64,000 nucleotides of DNA from Anaerocolumna aminovalerica (GCF_900115365.1 NZ_FOWD01000003.1:154078-218077), one strand, 5' to 3'. Shown: positions 1 through 8,541, counted from the first letter of the stretch. Made by a program: numbers and translations. The notes: generated by a model from the letters alone, not told the origin.

Positions 1-88
1 GGTGTCCTTTTATTAATTCAATTGTTGGAAATGCTCCTAATGTATAGGAATAATCAAACCCTTTTTTATATGGTTTTATTGGTTCCAT
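1..88 (-). CDS. N-terminus of a probable TrmH/SpoU-family RNA methyltransferase (partial)
   Basis: An open frame starts with ATG at 88 on the minus strand and runs off the left edge, so only 29 residues are visible. A good ribosome site (ACGGAGGA, about 92-99) precedes it. The N-terminus contains YKKGFDYSYTLGAFPTIEL, which resembles from memory the start of a clostridial TrmH/SpoU RNA methyltransferase group. No catalytic motif is within the window, so the family call is tentative; the existence of a coding start is better supported than the function. Confidence 0.45.
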   Translation of the reverse strand, partial: MEPIKPYKKGFDYSYTLGAFPTIELIKGH

Positions 89-341
89 AAAATCCTCCGT
101 TAATCCATTAAGGAAAGCTTGTTTTCCTTAATTTTTAATAAGTATATTATAACCTTACAGTTTCAAATTACAATATTTATTATTAATATATAGTAAAAAA
201 TGCTTTATAAGCCTTTATATGTGTTCATAACAAGTGGTAAAATTTACAAAATCCTGTGGAAGTATATCAAGAAATGTAGTATAATTTTTTGATAACAATA
301 ATTGATGGGAAACTAATTTTTGCGTATGGGAGGTAAATGGC

Positions 342-923
342 ATGGATATTCAAATATTCAGATTAACACCTGAAAGGTTGGACGATTACTTATACTTTTT
401 TGAAAATGTTGCACATACTGACAACAAGGAATGGGATCGTTGCTATTGTCTGAATTATTGCAGTGATGCAAATACATCTGTAGATTTTCAATCTCCTGAT
501 GTTAGACGGAAATATGCTGTTAAATATGTAAATAGCGGCAAAATACAAGGCTACTTAGCTTATCATGATAATAACATTGTAGGTTGGTGTAACGCGAATC
601 GCAAGTCCGATTGTATGCAATGTGGAGGATGGAAATACATATCTGAAAATATCAGCAGCAATAATATTGATGAAAAAATTAAATCTATTTTTTGCTTTAC
701 TGTTGCGCCGAATATGCGTGGAAATGGTATAGCAGAAAAACTTTTGCTCCGGGTCTGTGAGGACGCGATACAAGACGGCTACAACTGTATAGAATCTTAT
801 CCAAATAAAGTTGAAAGTGATATGTATTATAACTATGCAGGCCCAATGCCATTATATCAAAAACTTGGTTTTACTATAGTCGGAGAAACTGAACAACGAT
901 ATATTATGCAAAAGAATCTCTAA
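342..923 (+). CDS. GNAT-family N-acetyltransferase
   Basis: A 193-residue protein with the GNAT fold signature: the acetyl-CoA binding segment (VAPNMRGNGIAEKLL, about residues 124-138) has the Arg/Gly-x-Gly-x-Ala pattern, followed by the helix and beta strand carrying IESYPNK and a C-terminal LGF strand. The N-terminal half is Cys-rich (RCYCLNYC near residue 33). The substrate cannot be told; members of this family acetylate small amines, antibiotics or protein N-termini. The start is supported by GGGAGG at 328-333, 8 nt upstream of ATG. It is a single-gene unit on the plus strand, followed by a hairpin terminator at 992-1032. Confidence 0.85.
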   Translation: MDIQIFRLTPERLDDYLYFFENVAHTDNKEWDRCYCLNYCSDANTSVDFQSPDVRRKYAVKYVNSGKIQGYLAYHDNNIVGWCNANRKSDCMQCGGWKYISENISSNNIDEKIKSIFCFTVAPNMRGNGIAEKLLLRVCEDAIQDGYNCIESYPNKVESDMYYNYAGPMPLYQKLGFTIVGETEQRYIMQKNL

Positions 924-991
924 ATAAATTGTGCATATAACTTAAGTGAAAATTTGGTGGCATTCTAATACAGAATCCGGCAGGCAAAAAG

Positions 992-1032
992 AACGAGTAA
1001 ATTCATTATTGAAAAATATGAATTTACTCGTT
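992..1032. terminator. Bidirectional intrinsic terminator between GNAT gene and oadA-like gene
   Basis: A 15-bp perfect inverted repeat (992-1006 with 1018-1032, 11-nt loop). The plus-strand arm is followed by TTTTATTT, and on the minus strand the hairpin is followed by CTTTTTG. It can therefore end both the acetyltransferase transcript and the decarboxylase operon. Confidence 0.85.
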
Positions 1033-1054
1033 TTATTTGAAATAATTTACAACC

Positions 1055-1107
1055 TATATATTTCTTAAAACATATATTTTTTATAATATATATTTCTTAA
1101 AACATAT
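1055..1107. repeat. AT-rich direct repeat, two copies of 21 bp
   Basis: TATATATTTCTTAAAACATA(T) occurs at 1055-1075 and again at 1087-1107, a 32-bp period. It lies in the AT-rich gap after the terminator. No function is evident. Confidence 0.6.
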
Positions 1108-1186
1108 TTTTTATATTTATATTTTATAGTTATAATTTATAGTGTACTATTATTTTTCATACAAAACTATAGATTTCAGTCCATTA

Positions 1187-2599
1187 TTATACCGGATAAG
1201 CTTTATTCACAGTATCTGCCAGGTTTAAGTCTATTTTCTCCTTCTGTGCCTTTCGATATTTGAAAAAATCTAATGCAACTTGAGGGAACAAAGCATAGGA
1301 TAATATGTCTTCGTCCTGTTCTTTCCACTGCTCCATTTCTTTTTCGATAGTGGTCAATTCCGGCTTTAATAAATCGGCAGGCCTGCATGTTATAGGTTCT
1401 TTGTCACCAATGACTTTTTTCTGAACTTCCGGATTAAAAGGTTTTACTGTACGTCCGTATTCTCCTGATAAGATTGCCTTGGATTCTTTTGTTACCATCT
1501 TATAACGTTCACCGGTTAATACATTCAGTACCGCCTGTGTTCCAACAATTTGACTGGAGGGTGTGACCAAGGGCGGTTCCCCAAAGTCTTTCCGAACTCT
1601 AGGTACTTCTTCCAGAACTTCTGCATATTTATCTTCTGCTTTTTGTTCTTTTAATTGAGATATTAAGTTGGATAACATTCCACCCGGTACTTGATATAAC
1701 AGTGTTTTAATATTAACACCCATTACTTTTGGATTTAAGCTTCCAGATTCCAATGCCTGGTCCCTTTGAGGCCTGAAATAATCTGCGATTTCCGCTAATA
1801 GCTTTTGATCCAAACCGGTATCGTATGGTGTGCCTTTAAAAGTTTCCACCATAACTTCTGTAGCCGGCTGGCTGGTTCCCATAGCAAATGGTGACATGGC
1901 AGTATCAATAATATCGCAGCCTGCTTCTACTGCTTTCATATAGGTCATTCCTGCAACACCACTGGTGTAATGGGAATGTAAATCAATAGGTATGTTTACT
2001 GCGGATTTTAAAGCAGTAATTAACTCAGTTGCTTTGTAAGGAACCAGCAAACCTGCCATATCCTTTACACAGATAGAATCAGCACCCATTCTTTCTATAT
2101 TTTTTGCCAAATCGACAAAATATTCGGTAGTATAATCATCTCCTAATGTATAACAGATAGCTACCTGCGCATGGCCTTTTTCTTTATTTGCTGCTTTTAC
2201 GGAACATTCTAAGTTTCTTAAATCATTTAAGGCATCAAAGATACGGATAATATCAATACCATTTGCAATGGACTTTTGAACAAAATATTCTACCACATCA
2301 TCTGCATAATGACGATATCCTAATATATTCTGTCCTCTGAATAACATTTGTAATTTTGTATTCTTAAATCCTGCTCTTAATTTTCTAAGTCTTTCCCAAG
2401 GGTCTTCTTTTAAAAATCTTAAGGATGCATCAAAGGTTGCACCACCCCAACATTCTACAGAATGATAACCAACTTTATCCATTATATCTATGATAGGGAG
2501 CATTTGTTCCGTAGTCATTCTGGTGGCTATTAAGGACTGATGTGCATCACGAAGAATGGTTTCTGTAATCTTAACCGGCCGTTTTATTTGTTCTGACAT
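1187..2599 (-). CDS. oadA: Oxaloacetate decarboxylase alpha / transcarboxylase 5S-type carboxyltransferase subunit
   Basis: A 470-residue carboxyltransferase of the OadA/pyruvate-carboxylase CT family. It has the TIM-barrel start ETILRDAHQSL (metal Asp and substrate residues, about residues 13-23), the SVECWGGATFD segment and the CVKDMAG motif with the carboxyl-accepting site lysine region. The metal-binding DLHSHYTSG is present, followed by the conserved C-terminal carrier-binding domain. It lacks the biotinyl domain that ends many OadA proteins; a separate biotin carrier is encoded two genes upstream. Known role: moves CO2 between biotin and oxaloacetate/pyruvate. Start fixed by GGAGG 7 nt upstream. 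It is the last gene of a five-gene minus-strand operon, 47 nt after the beta subunit. Confidence 0.92.
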   Translation of the reverse strand: MSEQIKRPVKITETILRDAHQSLIATRMTTEQMLPIIDIMDKVGYHSVECWGGATFDASLRFLKEDPWERLRKLRAGFKNTKLQMLFRGQNILGYRHYADDVVEYFVQKSIANGIDIIRIFDALNDLRNLECSVKAANKEKGHAQVAICYTLGDDYTTEYFVDLAKNIERMGADSICVKDMAGLLVPYKATELITALKSAVNIPIDLHSHYTSGVAGMTYMKAVEAGCDIIDTAMSPFAMGTSQPATEVMVETFKGTPYDTGLDQKLLAEIADYFRPQRDQALESGSLNPKVMGVNIKTLLYQVPGGMLSNLISQLKEQKAEDKYAEVLEEVPRVRKDFGEPPLVTPSSQIVGTQAVLNVLTGERYKMVTKESKAILSGEYGRTVKPFNPEVQKKVIGDKEPITCRPADLLKPELTTIEKEMEQWKEQDEDILSYALFPQVALDFFKYRKAQKEKIDLNLADTVNKAYPV

Positions 2600-2646
2600 T
2601 CCTTTACCTCCATATTTTACTATATGTATTTAACAAATTATAAGTT

Positions 2647-3801
2647 TTATACGCCAAATATTGATAGAAATACTCCTGCCACTACTGCCGTACCAATAAC
2701 ACCGGCAACATTAGGCCCCATTGCATGCATCAACAAGAAATTAGTAGGATCCGCTTCTGCACCAACTTTTTGAGACACTCTTGCTGCCATAGGAACTGCT
2801 GAAACACCAGCAGAACCAATTAATGGATTGACTTTACCACCAGTAAGCTTACACATGAGCTTGCCTAACAATACCCCTCCTGCTGTACCGAAGATAAAAG
2901 CAATTAGACCCAGTGCAATAATTTTAAGAGTGGTAGGTGTTAAGAATGCTTCCGCACTGGTCGTTGCACCAACGGAAGTTCCAAGCAGGATAACAACAAT
3001 ATACATTAATGCATTAGAAGCGGTTTCCGTTAACTGTTTTACAACACCGGATTCTCTGAACAAGTTTCCTAACATTAACATACCTACTAATGGAGCTGTT
3101 GTGGGAAGAATTAAAACTACGACAATTGTTACTAAAATAGGAAATAATATTTTTTCTATTTTTGAAACAGGTCTAAGCTGCTCCATTCTAATTTTACGCT
3201 CTTTTTCTGTTGTTAAAAGTTTCATAATCGGTGGCTGAATTATCGGAACCAGAGACATGTAGGAATATGCCGCTACTGCAATAGGCCCCATTAAATGAGG
3301 GGCTAGTTTAGATGCCAAAAAGATTGAGGTTGGTCCATCTGCTCCCCCTATAATTGAGATAGCTGATGCAGCTCCATCTTCAAATCCTAAATAAATTGCA
3401 CCTAAATAGGCAACGAAAATACCCAATTGTGCTGCTGCTCCTAAAAGGAAGCTTTGTGGGTTTGCAATCAATGGTCCAAAATCTGTCATAGCACCAACTC
3501 CTAAGAAGATAAGAGAAGGCCATATTCCCAATGCGTCTCCCGTATAGAAATAGTGTAATAAACCACCCGGTACATGATTTCCCAGTGCATCAGACGTAGG
3601 TTCTGCCATAATGCCCGGGAATAAATTTACCAATAACATACCAAATGCAATCGGTATTAGAAGAAGTGGTTCATATCCTTTTTTTATTGCAAGAAATAAG
3701 AATATACATGCTATTCCTATCATTATAAAATTCTTATATGTTAATGAGGAGAAGGCAGATTCTTCGACTAATCCAGTAATCGTTTTTACAAAATAATCCA
3801 A
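2647..3801 (-). CDS. oadB: Na+-translocating decarboxylase beta subunit (OadB/MmdB/GcdB type)
   Basis: A 384-residue polytopic membrane protein with about nine to eleven hydrophobic segments. Conserved family motifs are visible: SIIGGADGPTSIFLAS (with the Asp known to bind Na+), the GVSAVPMAARV segment and NFLLMHAMGPNVAGVIG near the C-terminus. In this family carboxybiotin decarboxylation in the membrane drives Na+ export. The longest frame begins at a TTG overlapping the ribosome site GGAGGG; the start is better placed at the next TTG (3801), 7 nt downstream of it. It sits between the biotin carrier gene (50 nt) and the OadA-like gene (47 nt). Confidence 0.93.
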   Translation of the reverse strand: MDYFVKTITGLVEESAFSSLTYKNFIMIGIACIFLFLAIKKGYEPLLLIPIAFGMLLVNLFPGIMAEPTSDALGNHVPGGLLHYFYTGDALGIWPSLIFLGVGAMTDFGPLIANPQSFLLGAAAQLGIFVAYLGAIYLGFEDGAASAISIIGGADGPTSIFLASKLAPHLMGPIAVAAYSYMSLVPIIQPPIMKLLTTEKERKIRMEQLRPVSKIEKILFPILVTIVVVLILPTTAPLVGMLMLGNLFRESGVVKQLTETASNALMYIVVILLGTSVGATTSAEAFLTPTTLKIIALGLIAFIFGTAGGVLLGKLMCKLTGGKVNPLIGSAGVSAVPMAARVSQKVGAEADPTNFLLMHAMGPNVAGVIGTAVVAGVFLSIFGV

Positions 3802-3851
3802 TGAAATACCCTCCAATCAGTGTATTAGACTATTCAAATATCAACTAATCA

Positions 3852-4268
3852 TTATTCCGTTAAAGTTGCCAATAAAACTCCAGATTCTATCATGCTGCCT
3901 TCTGTAACGTTAATACTGGCAACTGTTCCATCTGATGGAGCTACAATTTCATTTTCCATTTTCATAGCTTCTAAAATTACGATAACATCACCTCTTTTAA
4001 CAACCTGGCCTATAGAAGCTTTGATTGCTAATATTTTACCTGGCATCGGACTTTCTATTTTAATATTTCCTAAAGAACCTGTAGGTATTTCCTTCACTTT
4101 TGGAGCGGTCGCAGGCTCTGCCGGTTTGGATACAGGAACAGTATTTGATACGGTTGGTGTTTGAATTGGTGTTGGTGCTGGTGCTGCCACAGGCTGCTGG
4201 AATGTTGTTTTTTCTTCAACAGATACGTCATAAGCTATACCATTTACAGTGATTGTATATCTTTTCAT
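3852..4268 (-). CDS. Biotin carboxyl carrier protein of the decarboxylase complex
   Basis: A 138-residue protein with a short N-terminal beta domain (residues 1-20), a flexible Pro/Ala/Thr-rich linker (about 25-60) and a biotinyl domain (about 68-138). The canonical EAMKMENE motif places the biotinylated lysine at position 103. The Pro/Ala linker is typical of decarboxylase gamma and transcarboxylase 1.3S subunits, where it lets the biotin swing between active sites. The start has AGGAGGG upstream. It is the third gene of the operon and supplies the biotin domain missing from the OadA-like subunit. Confidence 0.93.
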   Translation of the reverse strand: MKRYTITVNGIAYDVSVEEKTTFQQPVAAPAPTPIQTPTVSNTVPVSKPAEPATAPKVKEIPTGSLGNIKIESPMPGKILAIKASIGQVVKRGDVIVILEAMKMENEIVAPSDGTVASINVTEGSMIESGVLLATLTE

Positions 4269-4311
4269 GGTAATACCCTCCTGATTTTATTTTAATTTTA
4301 GTTAAGTACTT

Positions 4312-4716
4312 TTATCTACTTCTGTTAATCTTACGAATAGATCTTACAATCAAACCATCCTTTGGAACGTCATTTCCCATAGATGCCATAATGGCAGCGG
4401 TTATAACTGCTACCAGTTCTGTATTATCCGTTAAGGATATTTCCACAGGATTCTCTGTTTCTTCCCCAGTAATTTCGTAATCAATGGCAGATTCTTTTTG
4501 GGTTTCCAGGTTATTCGATTTGTTATTATTCGAAAATTTATCCAGTAACTTAGGTACATGTTTTAATAAAGAAATAATATAGGATATAAATATTAATACT
4601 ACAAATACAATTCCCATTCCTATAACACAATTCAATAGTGCTTTACCCAATAAGCTTGTTTTTGTAGTTGTCATTGCCGCTAACATAATATTCGTTCCTT
4701 GTTGTAATATAATCAT
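4312..4716 (-). CDS. oadG: OadG/MmdD-type small membrane subunit of the Na+-pumping decarboxylase
   Basis: A 134-residue protein with one membrane segment (about residues 25-51) followed by a polar cytoplasmic tail. The tail contains the conserved stretch ELVAVITAAIMASMG (about residues 99-113), a hallmark of OadG-family subunits, and ends RSIRKINRSR. In characterised complexes this subunit assembles the cytoplasmic carboxyltransferase onto the membrane beta subunit. GGAGG lies 6 nt before ATG. It follows the 12S-like gene by 20 nt. Confidence 0.85.
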   Translation of the reverse strand: MIILQQGTNIMLAAMTTTKTSLLGKALLNCVIGMGIVFVVLIFISYIISLLKHVPKLLDKFSNNNKSNNLETQKESAIDYEITGEETENPVEISLTDNTELVAVITAAIMASMGNDVPKDGLIVRSIRKINRSR

Positions 4717-4736
4717 GATTAACCTCCTAATTTACT

Positions 4737-6176
4737 CTATATGGTACCATGTTTTTTGTTAGGTCGGCCTTCCCGCTTTGTAAATAACATTTCATAAGCA
4801 TAAATCAAGTGTTTTCTTATAGATTCTGCAGGTATTATACTATCCACGTAACCTCGTTTTGCTGCTGCTTCTGCACTTGCCTGTAAAGAAGCATATTCTA
4901 CAGATTTTTCTTCCACCAAGGAAGCATCTTTGGTATCAGAATACATAATATTGGCAGCTGATTTTGCATCCATCATCCCGATTTGTGCATCATCTATAGC
5001 AAAAACAATATCTGCACCTATATGTTTTGAATTCATTGTTATGTAAGCAGTTCCATAAGCTTTTCCTATTATAACATTTACTTTAGGCACTGTAGCGTTT
5101 GCAAATGCATATGTTAATTTTGCCACTGCGGTTCCTATGGTTCTTTCTTCTCCCATTGTAGCTTTATACCCTGATACATTGGTAAATGTTAAAACCGGAA
5201 TATTAAAAGCGTCACATATCTTTACAAACTTATCTGCTTTACTACAGCCTGAGGTTGTTAAATTATTGTCAAAGGTTTCTACGGCTTTACCATCTCCATT
5301 AAGTATTTCTGTTCTATTTGCAATGGCACCAATAGTCATACCATTTAATCGTATAAATCCGGTAACCATATCTTTTGCGTAATCTGCTTTTACTTCAAGA
5401 AAGTAGTTGTTGTCTGAAATATCTTGTAATGCAAGTTTGGTATCCTTTATTTCTGCCTTAAAGTTTGGAACCAGTCTGTTTAAATCATCGGTACATTCAT
5501 CATAAGAAGCATCATCTTCATTATTGGATGGTAAAATGGTTATTAATTCTCTGATCTTTTCCAATACAGAATTATCGTCTTCACATACAAAATCAACATT
5601 ACCTGCTTCTGCTTGATATTTTGCAGCTGCTGTATCGCATTTCTCTGTAAAGTTACCTTCAACCACGTTTGGAGAGTTAGTAAATAATTTACCATTATTT
5701 TGGGAAATAAAAGAAAAATCACTTAAGGAAGTCAAAACTGATAAGCCTCCTCCGCAATTACCAAGTATGGCAGTTATTTGCGGAATGACCCCTGATGCCA
5801 TGGTCTGTTTGTAATAGATTTCACCAAAACCATGTAATGCATCAGTCGCTTCATGCAGCCTGAAACCGGCACAGTCAATAATTCCAATGACCGGTGCCCC
5901 AACCTTAAGTGCTAAATCATAAATATGGGATATCTTTTTGGCATGCATTTCACCAATAGTGCCATTAAGAACGCTTTGATCCTGACAATAAACATAGACC
6001 AGATTGCCATCAATAACACCATAACCGGTAATTACGCCATCTGCAGGTAATTCCTGCTGTGAAAGATTAAAATCCGTGCTTCTTCTTGTAACTAAAGCAC
6101 CGATTTCAACAAAACTGTTGCTGTCAAAAAGGGTGGATATCCGATCCCTAGCTGACAATTGTGTAGATATTTTCAT
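4737..6176 (-). CDS. Divergent acyl-CoA carboxyltransferase subunit (MmdA / transcarboxylase 12S family)
   Basis: A 479-residue crotonase-fold carboxyltransferase, first gene of the operon. The N-half shows the family pattern (ARDRISTLFD, DGVITGYGVIDG, IGEMHAKKISHIYDLALK, GVIPQITAILGNCGGG). The C-half shows TFTNVSGYKATMGEERTIG and the AQIGMMDAKSAANIMY segment. Relatives transfer CO2 from methylmalonyl-, glutaconyl- or propionyl-CoA to biotin. Unusually, the normally conserved SGGAR-type motif reads CAGFRLHEATDAL here, so the acyl-CoA substrate is uncertain. The start is moved 7 codons inward to ATG 6176, which has GGAGG 6 nt upstream. A promoter (TTGAAG-17-TATAAT) lies at 6234-6262. Confidence 0.85.
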   Translation of the reverse strand: MKISTQLSARDRISTLFDSNSFVEIGALVTRRSTDFNLSQQELPADGVITGYGVIDGNLVYVYCQDQSVLNGTIGEMHAKKISHIYDLALKVGAPVIGIIDCAGFRLHEATDALHGFGEIYYKQTMASGVIPQITAILGNCGGGLSVLTSLSDFSFISQNNGKLFTNSPNVVEGNFTEKCDTAAAKYQAEAGNVDFVCEDDNSVLEKIRELITILPSNNEDDASYDECTDDLNRLVPNFKAEIKDTKLALQDISDNNYFLEVKADYAKDMVTGFIRLNGMTIGAIANRTEILNGDGKAVETFDNNLTTSGCSKADKFVKICDAFNIPVLTFTNVSGYKATMGEERTIGTAVAKLTYAFANATVPKVNVIIGKAYGTAYITMNSKHIGADIVFAIDDAQIGMMDAKSAANIMYSDTKDASLVEEKSVEYASLQASAEAAAKRGYVDSIIPAESIRKHLIYAYEMLFTKREGRPNKKHGTI

Positions 6177-6225
6177 ATTCGGCCTCCATTTTCTCAATAT
6201 TGTAAAACTAAAACCAAATTTTGTG

Positions 6226-6316
6226 CCAATTATATTATATCCCTTTTAAGCAAATACTTCAATAAAATTCCAACATAAATAGTTAAAATCAGCTATTTTA
6301 ACAAAAATATAATTGG
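6226..6316. repeat. Nested inverted repeat over the decarboxylase promoter
   Basis: An outer 11-bp arm (CCAATTATATT, 6226-6236, with its complement at 6306-6316) encloses a perfect 8-bp hairpin (GTTAAAAT, 6282-6289, with 6295-6302). The architecture, outer arms with inner hairpins, resembles other intergenic palindromes in this window. Confidence 0.5.
6234..6262 (-). promoter_or_regulatory. Promoter of the decarboxylase operon
   Basis: On the minus strand, -35 TTGAAG (6262-6257) and -10 TATAAT (6239-6234) are separated by 17 nt, about 58 nt before the first gene of the operon. It lies within one arm and the interior of an inverted repeat (6226-6316), so structure here could affect expression. 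Confidence 0.6.
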
Positions 6317-6357
6317 TGCATACTAAAAATTTTTTAGCCTGTTTATATATATAAAAA

Positions 6358-6390
6358 CTTGCAAAGCAAGATAATATCCCACTTTGCAAG
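6358..6390 (-). terminator. Intrinsic terminator of recX
   Basis: A 9-bp perfect stem (CTTGCAAAG, 6358-6366, with 6382-6390) is followed on the minus strand by TTTTTATATA. It lies about 50 nt after the recX stop. Confidence 0.8.
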
Positions 6391-6439
6391 CTAATACCAA
6401 AGGATTGTGATTCAAATTGATGATCCTTAATGAAATTTT

Positions 6440-7039
6440 TTAATTATAAATCTTAGTATATTTTTGTATTAAATCCATTTTAAAGCCTTTTCGATATAGA
6501 GAGGAAGCTAATTTCATCTTTTCTTCTTGTGATAAGGAATCTACATCCGATGTTTTTTTCGATACCGCTTTTTGAATTGCCAGTTCTTCGTCGTCATACT
6601 CCTCCTGGAAGGCTAAATCTATGTATTCTTTTCGAATTCCTTTTTGCGAAAGCTCTGTCTGCAATTGACGTTTGCTTTTTGTGTTCTTTTTAAATCGAAT
6701 GTAATTCATGGCATATCGTTCATCATCAAGGTAATGAAATTTCTTCACATATTCAATAGCTGCTTCAATAATAGTTTCTGTATAATCAGCCTGTTTTAAT
6801 TTTTGTCTAAGTTCCTGCTCAGATCTGTCCATATATTTTAAAATTGCCATAGCCTTTTGTTTTGCTCTGCGCAATACAGTATTCTCAATGATTTCTTCGT
6901 AAACTTTATCTGAAATCTGTTCATTTTCCTGTAATTTATAAATCTTAATGTCTTTCCGGTATAATAAAAAATGAAATTCCCCATCAATATAAACTTTTAC
7001 TTTAGCCTTTTCTAATTCTTCCAGTTTCGTTACAATCAT
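6440..7039 (-). CDS. recX: RecX family regulator of RecA
   Basis: A 199-residue, charged, helical protein with the tandem RecX three-helix repeats: ILKYMDRSEQELRQKLKQADY, the YLDDERYAMNYIRFK segment, the LSQKGIRKEYIDLAF repeat and a C-terminal LYRKGF repeat. RecX proteins bind RecA filaments and tune their activity. The longest frame would start at 7084 inside an inverted repeat; the supported start is ATG 7039, with AAGGAG 5-6 nt upstream. It lies directly downstream of recA on the same strand, with a 120-bp imperfect palindrome between them that may modulate read-through. Confidence 0.9.
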   Translation of the reverse strand: MIVTKLEELEKAKVKVYIDGEFHFLLYRKDIKIYKLQENEQISDKVYEEIIENTVLRRAKQKAMAILKYMDRSEQELRQKLKQADYTETIIEAAIEYVKKFHYLDDERYAMNYIRFKKNTKSKRQLQTELSQKGIRKEYIDLAFQEEYDDEELAIQKAVSKKTSDVDSLSQEEKMKLASSLYRKGFKMDLIQKYTKIYN

Positions 7040-7058
7040 AGTATCTCCTTTAAAAATA

Positions 7059-7176
7059 AGGACCGTTACATAATGCAGTTGCAATTATAGAGTATAATGC
7101 AGTTGCTATATTCAATGACAAATATGCAACAACAATTATGCACTGCAATTTATGCAACAGCAAATATGAACGGTCC
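7059..7176. repeat. Imperfect ~118 bp palindrome between recA and recX
   Basis: The arm 7059-7112 (starting AGGACCGTT) is an imperfect reverse complement of 7121-7176 (ending AACGGTCC). Each arm holds two spaced copies of an AATGCAGTTGC-like unit (7072-7082 and 7096-7105 on the left). A transcript from recA into recX would fold into a long stem. No open frame fits it. Confidence 0.65.
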
Positions 7177-7298
7177 CTGTTTATGATATAATACAAATGG
7201 AGTAAAGAATTGCACCTTGCACACAAATTCTAAGCATAGCACTAAAATCACGAACAGATTTTATGTTCACGAAATATTAAATAATGTGCTATTATAAA

Positions 7299-8366
7299 CT
7301 ATTCTTTTGTGTTTTTTGCTTCTTTTGCTGCCTTTGATTCTTTTACATTCATAGCTTCTTCCGTGCTATCCGTAGAAATATTATATTTTTCCCGTACCTT
7401 TTTCTCAACTTCTGTAAATATTTCCGGATTTTCTTTTAAATAAACTTTTGCATTCTCCCTGCCTTGGCCAATCTTAACATCATTATAAGCATACCAAGCA
7501 CCACTTTTCACAATAATGTTCTCATTAGCAGCAAGGTCCAGTACATCCCCTTCTCTGGATACACCCTGTCCAAACATAATATCGAATTCCGCTTCTTTGA
7601 ATGGAGGTGCGATCTTATTTTTTACTACTTTAACTCTTGTTCTGCTTCCTATAATTTCTCCGCCTTGTTTTAGAGATTCAATTCTCCTAACGTCCAAACG
7701 AATGGAAGAATAGAACTTAAGTGCCCTACCCCCGGTAGTCGTTTCCGGATTACCAAACATTACACCAACTTTTTCACGAAGCTGATTGATAAAAACAACA
7801 ATACAATTAGACTTGCTGATTACTGCTGTTAACTTTCTAAGCGCCTGGGACATTAATCTTGCCTGTAATCCCACATGAGAGTCACCCATATCTCCGTCAA
7901 TTTCTGCTTTAGGAACCAATGCGGCAACAGAGTCAACGATAACAATATCAACTGCACCGGAACGTACCATAGTTTCTGTAATCTCTAAAGCTTGTTCTCC
8001 GTTATCCGGTTGTGAAATATATAAATTATCAATATCAACACCTATATTCTTCGCATAAACAGGATCAAGAGCATGTTCTGCATCAATAAATCCCGCTATC
8101 CCTCCACGCTTTTGAACTTCAGCTACCATATGTAATGCAACGGTGGTCTTACCACTGGATTCAGGACCATAGACTTCAATAATTCTTCCTTTTGGTACAC
8201 CCCCAAGTCCCAGTGCAATATCTAGACTAAGAGAACCGGTTGGGATAGTCTCAATATTCATATGAGCTGCGGTATCTCCTAATTTCATAACGGAACCTTT
8301 ACCATATTGCTTCTCTATCTGTGCTAGTGCAGATTCCAATGCTTTCGCTTTATCTTCCTTTATCAT
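7299..8366 (-). CDS. recA: Recombinase RecA
   Basis: A 355-residue RecA: Walker [10 protein letters not shown] (residues 67-75), the [18 protein letters not shown] segment with Walker B, the L2-loop region with [19 protein letters not shown], and a Glu/Lys-rich C-terminal tail ([14 protein letters not shown]). It forms the filament for homologous recombination and triggers LexA self-cleavage. Two ATGs compete: the one at 8372 is only 1 nt from AAGGAG, whereas ATG 8366 has 7-nt spacing and is chosen. A strong promoter and a LexA box lie just upstream, so SOS control is expected. recX follows. Confidence 0.97.
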   Translation of the reverse strand: MIKEDKAKALESALAQIEKQYGKGSVMKLGDTAAHMNIETIPTGSLSLDIALGLGGVPKGRIIEVYGPESSGKTTVALHMVAEVQKRGGIAGFIDAEHALDPVYAKNIGVDIDNLYISQPDNGEQALEITETMVRSGAVDIVIVDSVAALVPKAEIDGDMGDSHVGLQARLMSQALRKLTAVISKSNCIVVFINQLREKVGVMFGNPETTTGGRALKFYSSIRLDVRRIESLKQGGEIIGSRTRVKVVKNKIAPPFKEAEFDIMFGQGVSREGDVLDLAANENIIVKSGAWYAYNDVKIGQGRENAKVYLKENPEIFTEVEKKVREKYNISTDSTEEAMNVKESKAAKEAKNTKE

Positions 8367-8387
8367 ATTCATTCTCCTTTTCGTTCA

Positions 8388-8401
8388 CGAACTAATGTTC
8401 T
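8388..8401. promoter_or_regulatory. LexA (SOS) box upstream of recA
   Basis: CGAACTAATGTTCT matches the Gram-positive SOS operator pattern GAAC-N4-GTTC (core 8389-8400). It lies between the recA -10 element (8410-8415) and the recA ribosome site, over the expected transcription start. No lexA gene is in the window. Confidence 0.85.
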
Positions 8402-8409
8402 TATTTATT

Positions 8410-8438
8410 ATAATAGCTTATTCTAATCTTTTTGTCAA
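8410..8438 (-). promoter_or_regulatory. recA promoter
   Basis: On the minus strand a consensus -35 TTGACA (8438-8433) is separated by 17 nt from -10 TATTAT (8415-8410). The LexA box is immediately downstream. Confidence 0.8.
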
Positions 8439-8514
8439 TATACAAACTTTATTTCGTCATAAATATTGAATACCAAAAAATGCATTCAACATATAAAAAA
8501 TATATAGCTGAAAC

Positions 8515-8541
8515 TTACAAGGTCGACAAAATCACCTCCTT
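8515..8541 (-). promoter_or_regulatory. Orphan, near-perfect Shine-Dalgarno with a 4-codon mini-frame
   Basis: The minus strand carries AAGGAGGTGA (8541-8532), a full complement to the 16S rRNA tail. After 5 nt comes a TTG and only four codons before TAA (8529-8515). No longer frame uses it. The rest of the 8439-8799 gap holds an AT-rich sequence and a 25-bp tandem repeat but no supported gene. Confidence 0.3.
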
